Source: Diabrotica undecimpunctata
Lineage: Eukaryota; Arthropoda; Insecta; Coleoptera; Chrysomelidae
Length of the DNA: 64,000 nucleotides
Reading direction: 5' to 3'
NCBI RefSeq assembly: GCF_040954645.1
Contig: NC_092808.1
Span: 18,729,383 to 18,793,382, forward strand
Part shown: positions 1 to 11,298 of the stretch, one piece after another
Layout of the letters: every line of letters begins with the position of its first letter
How positions within the stretch are numbered: the stretch's first letter is position 1
Notes under the pieces: generated by a model
Told to the model about the DNA's origin: nothing
Seen by the model: the letters and a program-made list of their open reading frames with translations, nothing else
Databases searched by the model: none
Made by a program: the position numbers and the translations under genes

Positions 1-270
1 CCGAGAATACTTTAACTCAATTATTAACCAAACTAGCTGAAGAAGATCCTAAAATATAACCGAGACATTTGAAAATGACTAAAGATCAGCTTGATTTTCT
101 CTTGAGGGCCCTGAGTCCCACAATATGAAGACCAATACTGCCTTCAGGAAAGCATTGCATGCAAAATTGAAGCTACAAATCAAACTCCATTACTAAGCTA
201 CAGTTACTTGTTTTAGAATACTAAGTGCTCTATACAGAGTACTACCTCGTGGCATATCAATGAAGATATA
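1..270 (+). pseudogene. Harbinger/HARBI1-like transposase scrap
   Basis: Frame-broken translation on the plus strand gives MTKDQLDFLLRALSPTI (from base 75) and, after a frame change near 125, NTAFRKALHAKLKLQI and FRILSALYRVLPRGIS. This order resembles the early part of HARBI1/PIF transposases, where a segment ending in a 'L..V.P.I' block is followed by 'R.ai.a..rL...LryLatg'. No catalytic residues are present and the window starts inside the copy. A short broken match only, so moderate to low confidence. Confidence 0.4.
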
Positions 271-349
271 GTATTTTTCATATAAAAATGCGTGCACGTC
301 ACAATTTATATAAAGTAACGTCACTTATCTTTCAAATTTCCAGAACGTC

Positions 350-1004
350 AACCTTAGAGTTCAAATTTTTCTAACATAGCTCACATTATACTCTCCCCTC
401 TAAAATTGTTGATTATAGTTCGGAGTCAGCCCCTTGTGATCCTCAAGGCATTTGTGAAAGTCTTTTGGCAAATGGGTAACTTGACATCTGGACCTTTTAT
501 TAAACACTTGCATGTAGTCGTCTTATTACGATTGACTCCAGTTTTGTCTGCGAACAGGGTTTAACTGTAGAAATTGCAGTATAAAGGTGTCTTGTTTAAC
601 TTTTTCTTCATTTTTTTAAAAAGCTTTATAAAATGCCATCACATCCGCAATATTGCGTTTTGTGCACTGGTAGGCTCTCCCGTCGTGGTTGCATATTGGC
701 ATTTTACGTGCCTTTGTTTCCCCATACCTACAAATAAATTAAATTCACATTATATTTTAGATATCTAGTAATTATATGTAAATCATTTTTTAAATATAAA
801 AAACAATGAAAATTATACATTTTCCCTGCATTTTAACAAAACTGCCAAGCATGTTGCACTCACGACAGATGACATTTTTTCTTCTATATAGATCTAAAAA
901 TATACTAACCTCAGCCGTTTTCTTACATTTCTTGCCCATTTCTCTGGCTGTGCGACTCTTTTTCTACACTTTGTAGGCGCTAATACTTCTGTTATTGTCT
1001 CCAT
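350..1004 (-). pseudogene. N-terminal exons of a DUF7869-like (TDNCGGQNKN-type) transposase
   Basis: A minus-strand ATG at 1004 opens a 95-nt exon containing QPEKWARNVRKRLR, ended by a GTTAGT donor (exon end 910). An acceptor (ttatttgtag) precedes base 727, where translation continues with YGETKARKMPICNHDGRAYQ, then, broken by stops, PDVKLPICQKTFTNALRITRG. These match in order the blocks KPETWKVTKRVEA, a Cys-rich stretch and VCKKFFLNTLNISE in the better preserved copy at 52.5-55.7 kb. The RNase H part is missing, so this is a truncated remnant. The exon boundary position matters because the other copies are also spliced. Function (DNA transposition) is inferred from the TIR-bearing relatives in this window. 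Confidence 0.5.
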
Positions 1005-1129
1005 TTATTACTAAATTGCGGAAACTTTAGAGAATAATGTTTCTTTTCTCAGCTGACACTACTATGACCGCCATCTTAAAAATCACCGGCCACTGGATAC
1101 AATCTAGTGCTCTGATTTGTGAAGAGGCA

Positions 1130-1400
1130 TATTGGTTTGTTTTGAAACCTATACGACCTTGGAGAATGGTCGTTTTGAAACAACAACCAATTTTCTCCAT
1201 TTAATTTCAATGGGAGTTTGGTGGTTATGTTACTTACGAAATTTATGCATAGCTAGATGCGTCTTTTTACAAGGAATCCAGTGGCGTATTCAGGTCAGAT
1301 TGTTCAAAAAGTGGAGATTGGTTGTTGTGCAAGTAGAGGTCTCATTTGTAGTGCACTTCTGATGAAGCCAACAATCAGTTGGCGAAATATTACGTGACAA
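1130..1400 (+). other. Possible retroelement 3' end with hammerhead-like core
   Basis: CTGATGA at 1359-1365 is followed by a 6-bp stem (GCCAAC 1367-1372, loop AATCA, GTTGGC 1378-1383) and GAAA at 1384-1387. This is the conserved CUGAUGA / stem II / GAAA core of hammerhead ribozymes, which are known in Penelope-like elements. I could not assign stem III or the cleavage triplet convincingly. The block ends in an A-rich stretch and a TA microsatellite, as a retroelement 3' end might. Confidence 0.3.
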
Positions 1401-1414
1401 AAAAATAAAATTGT

Positions 1415-1418
<4 letters not shown>

Positions 1419-1477
<59 letters not shown>
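1419..1477. repeat. (TA)n microsatellite
   Basis: About 59 bp of uninterrupted TA dinucleotides directly downstream of the possible retroelement end at 1400. Confidence 0.9.
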
Positions 1478-1480
<3 letters not shown>

Positions 1481-2530
1481 ATATAATATAATTTGGAAAT
1501 GCCCCCACTAACTCCTCTCTCTTCGCATGTAGAAGAGGTCAGAAGCATACTAAATAAAACACAACACGACTAGGACACACAACCATGACCTAATCCTTAA
1601 AAAAAGAAAAACAAGAGACTTTATTCGTCTAATATTATATAAAAATCAATATATAAATTTTTAATATAAAATTGAAATATAAAGGAAAAATAGATCTAAT
1701 TTTTCTGTTATTGTATTAAAAATTAATCTATTAATTCTTAATATACTCGTATAATGGAAATATAAATTCATAATCAATAAAAAAGTGAAAGCATTGCTAT
1801 TCTTTACATCGCCATAGTACAATATACATTATGATGTAACATTGTTGATTAGCTTAATTTTAAACACATAAATTTTTAGAGACTTTCTGTGCATTGTTTC
1901 AAATCACGCAAACGTAGATGAACCATAAGGAACGTTAAAGTAGATATGATCTCTCGGGGCTATATCCGAAGTAGACTGAGGAAGAAAGGAATATATACTC
2001 TAGAGGATTTTGCACCAATTTTAGAGATATTGAACCAATACAACTATCTAAAATTCTAGACCATTCTTGAATACGTGTATTGAAACGATAAGTGAAGCTG
2101 ATATATTTCGGAGCGTATATAGAGTAGTAGGAAATATCTATAATTGTATTTTGTTTTATAGAAACTTGTTTTAAATTTAGATTTCTTTTTTAACGTCTTT
2201 TCTTACAATAGTTGTATGTGGCGTACATATTCCTTATTTTTCTACTCCTGTCAGAAACATTTACACACTGAAAAAAGTTCATGAGGTTTTGTTAATAGCT
2301 TTGGATAGCTTAATTTATTCAGAAACGATAAATTAATACTAAATTGTACTAAATTGTTACAATAACAAATATATTTTTGGTAAAAAACCTTCCAAAGTGT
2401 AAAACCACTTAACACATTCATTGCCAACTTGGACGGGAGAGTTATACTCGTGAGCCAGTTCTATTTTTTATTCTAGCTGTCAGTTTTTAATAATAACCTC
2501 TCAGAGTAGTATTTTATCTTAGTTTTTAAC
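1478..2530. other. AT-rich DNA, no gene seen
   Basis: Stops in all frames, no TE protein matches and no clear terminal repeats. It lies within an Hk intron or upstream of the Hk exons visible here. Confidence 0.5.
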
Positions 2531-2534
2531 AATT

Positions 2535-5124
2535 AAAGGGCTTGGGGGAAAAAGGTAACAAGCCACATAAATCTAAAAAATTAGATTTCCTCTAAAAGAT
2601 ACCTGCAAGTCTGCAATGAAACTGCTGATCAATTATTTCAGCTATTGATAAAGAGATGGCGCCTCTATACGCGAATTTCTTTCTTAACAATTGCCAAAAT
2701 TCAGAAGTTTTTGGTTAGAAAAGGAACATGCCACAGGCGAATTTCAAGATGGATGACTATAAATTACGCCGAGCTAAAAGAAAAGTTGATTTTGAGAGTA
2801 GTAGTGGAAGTGAATTCTCTGATTTTGATTCAGATGACGATATGAATGATAAAGATGACAGTGTTACTGAAAGTGACTGTTCAACAGGAGTTATACATAT
2901 ATTGGTAAGTTTATTTCTATGCGGCTTATTCCCTTTTTTAGCAAAAGATTTTGTTATTTTTAAGCTTAATATAAAATTTCAAATTTTACCTATGTATCGG
3001 AATATGTATTGTTGCCTTTACGTACAATACGTCTACATAACGCAGTAATGTTGTGTAACTACGATGTGTACTGCGTTATATCTCCGGCTGCAGTATTTTT
3101 GTTCATATGCCTAGCAGAATTTCTACGAAAACTGTGTGTGGCTTTCCAGAAAATTCAACGCCCTCACGCTGGAGAAAAGTTCATTCTAAGAAAAGGGACC
3201 GGGAGAAAACACAAATGTAGAACAAGCCTGATGGGGAAAGAAGAAGAAATTTTTCATGCATTTTGGAATCTGGGGACTCGACAGCAATAAAATAACTACT
3301 TATTTAGTAGAATAAAATGCATTCCCAAAAAAAGAAGTTACCCAAAAAAAATCAAACGCCAATCATCTTGTAAAAGTATATCATTTAAATATTATATAAA
3401 GATTAGGTAATGCCACTGACAAAGAAGTATGCAAATCTGAATTTTTGGCAGTTCATGGTCTTCAGCAGTCAAAAAAGCGGATATATAATATCTGTTGCCA
3501 AATAAAGGAAGGAAAGTCTACTCCAAAAACTGATAAGCGAGGAAAACATACGAACAGAAAAAACAAAATATCTGAATAGAGAATTCTGTCCATCCATCGA
3601 CATATTCAAGCAATACCCAAATATTCTAGCCATTACAGCAGGCAAGATAACCCCAACCGCACTTACATCAATCACGAATTGTCCATATCATCTTTATATA
3701 CAGATTATTATATACCTTGGTACAATGCCAAACATATTGTCCCAGTGAAAGAAAATTATTACAGAAGAGTTTTTTGCTCGCAATATAATATAGGATTTAA
3801 ACAGCCAAAAACGGATACATGCCAAACATGCGATTCATACAATGTCTCGCTCGAATCAAATAAAGAAAATGCTGAAGAATGTCAACAAATTAAGTTAAAG
3901 TTAGAGTTGCATCAAAGAAGGGCTGAGGCGATGCAACAGGACTTGATAAAAGAGTCTGCACATGACAAATTAACAGATGAAAAGGAAGTAATTTCATTTG
4001 ATTTACAACAGGCATTGCCAGTGCCGAATTTGACTATGGAAAAAGCATTTTATTTGAGAAAGGCATGGATGTACAATTTGGGCATCCATAACTGCAACAG
4101 AGAGCAGGGGTACATGTTCACTTGGACCGAAAATGTGGCAAAGAGGGGTAGTGATGAAATTGCAAGTGCACTACTGAAATATATCGAAATGTTCCTAACA
4201 AATACTGACAATAAAGAGCTTATCATTTACACCGATAACTGTGGGGGTCAAAATAAAAACTGGGCTCTGATGTCAGTATATATCCAACTAGTAAGAGAAA
4301 AACAGTTTTTGGCTATCGAACATCGTTTTCTTGTAAGTGGGCATACGCGCTTACCCTCAGATCGTGATTTCGCCCTAATTGAGAAGAAAAAGAAATTTAC
4401 GGCACAAATCTATCATCCCAATCAATGGTGCGACGTTATAAGAAAAGCCAAAAAAACCAATCCATTTGAAGTTATCAAGATGCAACAAAAAGATTTTATT
4501 TTCTTTGGCCAGCTGCAAATGCAAACTAACAAAAAACAGACGACAGGCGAAAAAGAACCTTTACGTTTTAGTCAAGTTAGATGTTTTAGATTTGAGGCGG
4601 GTAAACCAAACACAATGCTTGTGAAACACTTTTTAAATGAAGAGTTCAAATCGGTCAATATTGGTAAGCGAGGAGTAAAAGATGGAAATCGAATAAAAAA
4701 TCTAAGAGATCTTCCTCCAAAATATACCACATCTGTACCTCTTAACGAAAATAAGCTAAACATTTAAGGGAACTGATGCCTTATATTTCTTTAGTTTATC
4801 ACGACTTTTACGTTAAGCTAGGCGTTCGACAACAGTCAACAGACCTCGCAGAAGATCCGGAAACGGAGACACAATACAACAATGTTTTTGTAAAAAAGGA
4901 GTAAGCCACGTTGCTCAAGAAAAATATTTTTTCTCTTTTAGTTAAGAGTTCCGTTTGTTTTTTTTAGTTTGTAAATTGCTTATATTCAGAAGAAAGCTTC
5001 ATTTAAAAAAATATTGTTGTGTTTTAATAAAAACTCTGATTTAAGGATTTGATTGAAAGTTTCAAACTAGGTTTTCTCCATTTTCTACTTTTTTGGCTTG
5101 TTACCTTTTTCCCCCAAGCCCTTC
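2535..5124 (+). mobile_element. Complete 2.59-kb DNA transposon, DUF7869-like family, 4-bp TSD
   Basis: Inverted ends match for about 30 bp: AAAGGGCTTGGGGGAAAAAG... at 2535 and its reverse complement ending at 5124 (first base differs, A/G). Both ends are flanked by AATT (2531-2534 and 5125-5128), a 4-bp target duplication. The only coding content is the spliced, now broken transposase-like gene described separately. Four-bp TSDs are known for the Sola superfamily; assignment to Sola is inference and needs a profile search. Confidence 0.8.
2728..4904 (+). pseudogene. Transposase-like gene with RNase H-like DDE signature, broken
   Basis: Exon 1 (ATG 2728 or 2749, to 2904) encodes an acidic region, SSSGSEFSDFDSDDD, and ends at a GTAAGT donor. 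The main exon is readable from about 3409 to 4764: EVCKSEFLAVHGL, then an in-frame TAG (3577-3579), then HIQAIPKYSSHYSR, a CxxC pair in TDTCQTCDSY, and three acidic blocks, FDLQQALPVPNL, YTDNCGGQNKNW and HTRLPSDRDFALIEK, placed like D, D, D/E of an RNase H-fold transposase. A frameshift near 4760 moves the C terminus (LRELMPYISLVYHDFYVKLG...) to another frame, ending at TAA 4902-4904. So there are at least two lesions, plus stops between 3170 and 3300. It sits inside matching TIRs, which supports a role as the element's transposase. The family is widespread in arthropods as uncharacterised DUF7869-type proteins (from memory). Confidence 0.75.
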
Positions 5125-5494
5125 AATTTATATTACAGAAAAAAAGAAACGCGCCATGCGCGTTGTCGACACTGAACCATGTTTTTGAAACTGTAGTGCC
5201 GCAGAACGCACCAGGTGCGGTGTGCAAGAAAAAATATTTTATTGAAATACGTACATACAAATAAAATGCATCATAAAATATATTTTAAAAATATAAATAA
5301 TGACACAGTAATTAACAGGATAATAATAAAATACAAACAAAAATATTGCCTTTCCTTTCTCCTTATATACCTAATCTATTTCTACCGATACGAGCCTTGT
5401 TTTAGTTCTTTAAGAGTCCACACGTTTATCATCACTTATTGCATTATCTATAAAGTAAATAATGAAACAACATGTAAGATATTGTTTATTTTAG
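5125..5494. other. Hk intron DNA, no gene
   Basis: AT-rich; frames without homology. It ends in a polypyrimidine stretch and TTTATTTTAG acceptor at 5494. Confidence 0.5.
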
Positions 5495-5661
5495 GTCTTA
5501 TGGCTTGGTCGCCTATTTCTATGGGATTCACTCAAGGTCGTGAGGATGGAAGTGGAAGTGGTGGAGGAGGCAGCGTGCAGTTATTTTCTCGTGCCAGTTT
5601 CAAAAACAAGTATAGCTCATTTTCGTGGACGGAAGACGAAACTACAGCAGCCAACAAAGAA
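5495..5661 (+). CDS. Hk: Hyperkinetic-type Kv channel beta subunit, internal exon
   Basis: Exon of 167 nt bounded by a TTTATTTTAG acceptor and a GTAAGA donor. Translation begins LMAWSPISMGFTQG, matching the aldo-keto reductase fold segment of Kv-beta proteins (the 'TWSPLxxG' cofactor-contact strand), and continues FSRASFKNKYS, matching 'YSRASLKGY'. Kv-beta subunits bind NADPH and the cytoplasmic T1 domain of Shaker-type channels, tuning inactivation. Two oddities: GREDGSGSGGGGSVQ replaces the shorter loop of vertebrate Kv-beta, and SFSWTEDETTAANKE is inserted before the next exon's GYSWMK, an extension I associate with insect Hk. The exon ends in phase 0, as the next one requires. Active-site Tyr/Lys exons lie upstream of the window. 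Confidence 0.9.
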
Positions 5662-5942
5662 GTAAGATAATTTATGTTCAATAATATATTTAAAATAGGT
5701 GGTCCACAGTGAGACAAAAATCGTATTTCTTCAAATAGAACTCAGAAATTTCAAAAATTAAATTTAATTCCTTAACTATGGTTTAGATGCCAACAACACA
5801 ATAGATTAAAACTGAAAAAAACCTAACACAAATTGTGAACAAGTATTTATTTTTTTCATGAAAACTGTCTCATTGTGTACCTCATGCGAGACACAGTGAG
5901 ACAGTATACAGTACACAATGAGACATGGGTATTTCAGTTTCC

Positions 5943-7930
5943 TTATCGAACACCTAGTCCCGTAAATTTTATACCAAATTTAAAAATGTTGCATTGCCGC
6001 TTGGTAGCGGCTGACAATGGATCTGGAAGCACAAATACCACATCTGGCTTTCTTATAAAAGCGACATCTTCTACGTTAGGAAAGACAAAAGCATTGTCTA
6101 TTTTATTGCTTTTCCTCAAAAACGACACTTTGAACAAATCCTGCATTTTTTACTTCTGTAATTAAAAGAAAAATTAAAAAATATGCAAAAATACGAGGTA
6201 TTATAGCTATATTGTTACCTGTAACTTTTCCAACGTAGTGTGTTTTACCAGGGAACCGTATGAGCACAAATGTTCTTTTTATTATTGGAATATTCGAATC
6301 TTGATCCAGCATAAAATTTTCTTTATCCATTTCCATGTTTAAGGATTCCTCTTTATATTCGACTTCCTCTTCATTTTGAATTGTATCACTTTCTTCTGAA
6401 ATATTTCTGTTTTTCCCTTTTTTAACGATTTTAATTCATTCATATAGTTTTTGTTTTTTAACTAATTGCCTTCTTTTGTTGTTTTTCTTCAATAAGTAAT
6501 TTCTCAAGGGTATCTGTTAACACTGCGCTTTTTTGTTTCTTCTTGCTCTAGTAGTCTTCCTTGGTCTCGCTTTAGGAAACCCTCGTATAATTTCAGGGCT
6601 TAAAAACTTAATTCTTTCTTTTGGCGTAGTTACTTGAGCAACTTCAGTTACTTCAGCGTGTCGACTTGGTGTCTCAACATCATTATCTCAACTAACAGAA
6701 TTTATTACAGCAGCATTAAAATGACTTGGACCTGGTGCATTAGATCTGTGCTTTTATCGGTGTCTTACAGTCTGTCAGTTACGCTTGCTGGAAGAAAATC
6801 AGCATCCCCAAATATATCAGGGTTAAGTGGATGAATTCCCGATCTCTCAAATCCTTTAACCATATTGCTGGGGGTAAAAGCATCCAAAAACGCAAGGCGA
6901 ATACACTCGGCTATATTGTAAATTGTTAAATGAATACCCGAATTGTTTAGCATCCATTTGTCACATTCTCTGTTATAATATGATTTAAATGAACCAAAAA
7001 GTGTTAGATCAAGCATTTTATTGCTGTAATGTGGAGGCAAAGTTAATATAAAAACTCCAGCCTCTCTAGCCCTGTTAACTATTTTTGCAGATATATGACA
7101 CTCTGCATTATCATAAATCAATAGAGAAGGATTATTTATTGAACTATTTGTTTGGTAAAATATTCCAATACCTCGACAAATAATTCGGAATTCGTCCAAC
7201 CGCTTTGTGCTGCCAACCCTAATGTATCGGGAGGAGCACCTTGTAACATATGCGGCTTGAAAAATTTCCTAGGAAATACTAGGACTGGTGCCAGGGAAGT
7301 TGCAGCAGCAAAAACAATGGCACGCATTGTAACCAGCTCACCTCGTTCACCACTCGTACAAAGGTTTACTTGCTTGACACCCTTTGTTGTAATAATGTTT
7401 TTAGGGTTCTGAACAGTGGTCAGTCCGGTTTCATCTAAATTAAAAGTTTTCGATCCTTGGGAAAGTGAAGGGTTTTTATTCAATATATTACGGAGATTTT
7501 CAAAGAAAATTCCTACATTGTGTCTATTAAAAGAAGTCAGTATTGATAAGCTCCAAGTATCTGGTTGTCTTATGCTGAAAGTTTTGCAGCGTGGCATAAA
7601 ACCTCGTAGCCAAACTTCACCTGCCATTTTTGTTGAATTCCATGATTCTGGCGTTTTCAGTTTATTTACAACAGAAATTTTATACGCCAGTTTATGAACA
7701 TCTAAAGTCGTTAGACCATACGCCATTTTGCTACAGGTTTCCAAATAATCTTTAAAGTTTTGTTCTTGTTCCTCATTAAACACCAATCTGCAGCCATACA
7801 TAAAGGTCATGGAGATTTCCCCTTCAGTCAAGCGTTTTTAGCAACATATCTTTGCAACGTTTGAAATTTTACAGCACATAATTCGGAGGCTCTTCGCAAA
7901 GACAGGTTCTCATTTATAACTAAATTTACT
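5943..7930 (-). pseudogene. Pogo/Tigger-like (DDE_1) transposase, broken
   Basis: Reading on the minus strand from about 7930: LSLRRASELCAVKFQTLQRY (pipsqueak/CENP-B-like helix-turn-helix), a stop near 7840, then a long block 7831-7136 with a GVKQVNLCTSGERGE stretch and first catalytic Asp in TFNLDETGLTTVQNPK. After a frameshift near 7150 the reading resumes to 6765 with LLIYDNAECHIS (second Asp) and MLDLTLFGSFKSYYNR, in place of the usual 'LQPLDVGVFGPFK' (third Asp). The C-terminal part (to 5943) is scattered over frames and includes VEDVAFIRKPDVVFVLP. Several stops and frameshifts mean no working protein. It lies within matching TIRs at 5698 and 10151. Confidence 0.8.
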
Positions 7931-8589
7931 ATTGATACCTACCCATTGATTCTTTTGAAAAGATAGCAATTTTTCGTGGTTTCTGTTTTCTTACCATCTG
8001 AAATGAATACCGAATTATAGTAACATTCATAATTAATTATCTTCATTATTAAAATAACTTTCAACTATGCTTTATTTATAAAAATTATTACCAACATTTA
8101 AGATACCAACTACAAACTGGTACAGACTGAGACAGTCTCACTGTGTATACTTCATTCACAATTATAAGAATTGACTTATGCAGAATTTAAAAGTATCCCG
8201 CTGATAAAGTCGAAGCCATAAAGGGATTTGCCTCTTCAGGTAAATAGTAAAAAGGGCCGGCTTAACGAATTTTATATTTTATTTGTCATTTACATTACAT
8301 ATTTAATTTAAATAAATATCTAGATTATTAAGGAAAACAATACATAAGCTGATGGAGTATTAGAATTAATTAATTATTATATTTTCTGTCTCGATTCTTT
8401 ATTAAATATATCCAAATTTTGAAAGTCATAAACAATTTTTGTTTTGTTAAAAAAATTGCAAGTGAAATAATAAAATGGTGAAGTGAAAATTAAAATGAAT
8501 TAATGTAGATATATACATATAACTAAATATGATTATATTTTATACTTCATGTAAGGAAAGAAGTGTTTTAATTGTTAGTAAGGTATAAA

Positions 8590-9243
8590 GTATGTCTGAA
8601 AAAGTTGGCAACAAATGGGAAATTTATTTATTATTAATTTCATGAAAAAAACTATTCTTCATAAACATTTCTGCATTTCATAGAAATCAATAATCAAATT
8701 TATAAAAGTTTAAGTGGTATACACCGAAAATCAAAAATATTGATTTATGCTTAAAAGTGAAGTGATTTTAAATTTAGGTGCAGCATAAAATGTTATTAAT
8801 TTGGTTGTAGGATTTAAAAATTATTTTTAAATTTAGATTCATGGCCTTTTAATGATGTATCAGTAGGTGCATTAATTTTTAATTTTATTTCTAATTTACC
8901 TTATTCAATATACAAAATCAACAAATGTAAAAGTATTTTTTTATTTACATTTTACTTTAAATGTATTATTTAATTATTAGAAGGCCATGAATCTAAACTT
9001 GGACATAATTTTTAATAGCTACAAACATTTTAAAATTACATTTTCTTGCATATCTAAATTTAAAATCACTTTCCTCTTCAGTATTAATTAATAATTTTGA
9101 TTTTACCTATCTACCACTTAATATTTTATAAGATTATCTGTTAATGATTTCTATGTGATGCATAACCTTTAATGAAGAATAATTTTTTTTCGTAAAATTA
9201 TTAATAAAGAATATTTCCCATTTTTTGCCAACTTTTTCAGACA
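8590..9243. mobile_element. Foldback/MITE-like palindrome, about 0.65 kb
   Basis: ATGTCTGAAAAAGTTGGCAA near 8591 is inverted at about 9243, and the similarity continues inward: GGCCATGAATCTAAA appears inverted at 8832-8850 and 8984-9000, and AAAATCACTTT/AAAGTGAAGTGATTTT blocks also pair. There is no coding capacity, and no convincing target duplication. It is a non-autonomous inverted-repeat element inside the pogo-like element. Confidence 0.6.
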
Positions 9244-10110
9244 TGAAACGGAAATCTCAAACATAACAAGTCAACATGAATAAATATGAACCTTTTAAAA
9301 CGAGTAAATCGGTACTCACCGAAGGGACCTCAGACGTTCAGATACAATTAGCGTCTCTTTGTAAAGACAATGAAGTCGACTTTACTAAGTAACAAGACAT
9401 TTACTTAACACAGACACTACTCAGTACTCCCCTGAGTTAGTTATAGTCTAAAAAATCATTATGAAATTGACTGGCCAGTGTGAAAACTAGTGCCAATAAA
9501 ACACAAAACACACACAAAACATTTTCTGCGTTGAGACTTAAAATAATGATTAATAACAATAATTATGGGAAATTTGTATGTTTATAAAAAGAGTTTTTTG
9601 ACATTATGCTTTATTGATAATATTTGATCTGATTATATATACCTATATACAGTCGTGCTATGCTTGGCTATTATGCCGGTCCTGGCAGCTTTGGTAGCTG
9701 TGATAATTACAACAATAGAGTATTTACAAGGGATTATTCAGTTTTACAGCTGTTATTAAAATAACTTTTATAATGAGACACTAAATTTCTGGATACAGTA
9801 TACTATTTTACTCGATATAAATTAACCCAAACAGTTATTCTAAGAAGTAATTTTATATGATTGAAATTTTGTGAGGTTAGAGCCAACAACAATAATAATA
9901 GTATTTCGAAGTGAAATTATCGAATTAAACTACCTGCTGTTAATTACTACTTCAATAATACCTTCTAAAAAGTAACTACTTACCTTCGTAAAATATTTTT
10001 TTTATATATATTCTTTTACAAAACTCGGGTAAATGCGAATTCACTACAGCGCCAGGTGGCAGTAAACGAAATCCATCCACAAATAAAATATCAACTTAAT
10101 TGAGCACCAA
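9244..10110. other. AT-rich transposon interior, no gene
   Basis: No reading frame with recognisable homology between the foldback element and the right TIR of the pogo-like element. Confidence 0.5.
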
Positions 10111-10305
10111 AACAATGTCTTACTGTGTACCGCGTCTCACTGTGGACTACCTTCCCCAAACTGTATTTTTAAATTAATTTTGTTAGTTTCTAAGAAAGGC
10201 TTTGACGACTTTGAAAGACTGAACTTTGTAAAAAATATAGAAACAGGATCTGAATAAACGAAATGACAAAATGAATATTTAAAATAAACTAATATATTGT
10301 TTTAG

Positions 10306-10515
10306 GGTTACAGTTGGATGAAAGATAGACTTCAACCTGATGAATCCAGACGGCAAGCTGAGAAGATTCGGGAACTGAATGCTTTGGCTGAAAAACTTGG
10401 TTGCTCTTTAACACAGTTGGCTATAGCGTGGTGTTTAAAAAATGAATCTGTGCAGTGCTTATTGCTAGGGGCTAGCTCCGTTGACCAACTGTACGATAGT
10501 ATACAATCTCTACAG
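10306..10515 (+). CDS. Hk: Hyperkinetic-type Kv channel beta subunit, penultimate coding exon
   Basis: Exon of 210 nt (70 codons) between a TTGTTTTAG acceptor and a CAG|GTAAAA donor, phase 0 at both ends. It encodes GYSWMKDRLQPDESRRQ, then LGCSLTQLAIAWCLKNESVQ and LLLGASSVDQLYDSIQSLQ. These are the hallmark Kv-beta C-terminal blocks: 'LGCTLPQLAIAWCLRNEGV' and the NADPH 2'-phosphate-side 'LLGASxxxQLxENIxxxQ'. No frameshifts or stops occur. It is 4.6 kb from the previous exon and 14 kb from the next, both gaps packed with transposons. Confidence 0.95.
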
Positions 10516-10919
10516 GTAAAATTTTTACAATCTAATTTTATACTATACTGTGTTCGTTTTCAAGATAAACCTCGTCAAAATACAAGCACGCTTCTGCTAC
10601 CTGCTACATACAGTACATTCAACCAACTTACACCTCTAAACGATTAAGGGAATTCGCAGAAAACCTTTTGTTGTGGTAAAAGGCACGGTAAACTGCACTG
10701 GAGTTCTCCATAATCTTTTTAATTTTTTACTTTGTTTAGAATATTTTTGCCTGTATTATCAGTTAAAGTTAATTTGTATAAAATGAGGAGCAAAAATTCA
10801 AATGGAATTATAAATATTATTGTTTATTTGGCTAATATTGAATTTATAAAATATATTGGTTAACCTGCTGTACAATTATTTTGTAAATAACATTATAATA
10901 GTGTACTTACTAATTATTT

Positions 10920-11296
10920 AAATTTATAAATCATCATCATCGTCACTAAATTCACTACCGCTATCATTATGTAAATCAATAAGCGCTGGATTAATTTCAC
11001 TAATTTTATTTTCCCGAATACTCTTCTATTAATTTTTCCCATTTTTATCCCTAAAAAGAGCTTTAAGAGGACATCCAAGTACTTATTTCCTATTATTTTA
11101 AGGATATCAATAGCTGGCCCCGGGTTTTTTCCGTTTCTGGTGTTCTTTAGTGCATACAATATTTCTTTCTTTGTAATTTCTATACTTGTTTTTCTGCCCT
11201 CGAAAGATATGTCTTTTAGGTTTCCTCTTTCGTCGTCGAAGAGCTCTTCCATATATTATTTCCATCGTTTTAGCTTTTCTTCAGTCGTTATCAGAG
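10920..11296 (-). pseudogene. RTE-type LINE, reverse transcriptase start (3' half of a Tigger-split copy)
   Basis: Minus-strand translation runs LITTEEKLKRWK, a stop, then MEELFDDERGNLKD and ALKNTRNGKNPGPAIDIL, the 'MKNGKAPGPDEIPTEIL' block that precedes the RT palm in this family. The sequence upstream on the same strand resumes at 13312 beyond the Tigger element. Downstream of about 11030 the match is lost, so the copy is truncated within RT. The frame also contains a short acidic tail, NDSGSEFSDDDDDL, ending at 10923, whose origin I cannot place. Confidence 0.6.
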
Positions 11297-11298
11297 TA

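Larger units (their letters stand above)
5698..10151. mobile_element. Pogo-like DNA transposon filling an Hk intron
   Basis: GGTGGTCCACAGTGAGAC at 5698 is inverted at the other end (reverse complement GGTAGTCCACAGTGAGAC, ending 10151), one mismatch in 18. Related subterminal motifs (CACAGTGAGACAG near 5890, GACAGTCTCACTGTGTA near 8135) repeat inside. The minus-strand transposase lies at 5943-7930. A TA target duplication is not clean (TA left, TT right). The element accounts for about 4.45 of 4.64 kb of the intron between the two Hk exons. It includes a second, nested foldback element (8590-9243). Confidence 0.65.

Noticed and set aside
574..768. Plus-strand ORF with hydrophobic N terminus, secreted-protein look
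   Set aside because: It overlaps, on the opposite strand, the transposase exon read from 727 downward; low-complexity AT translation, no homology.
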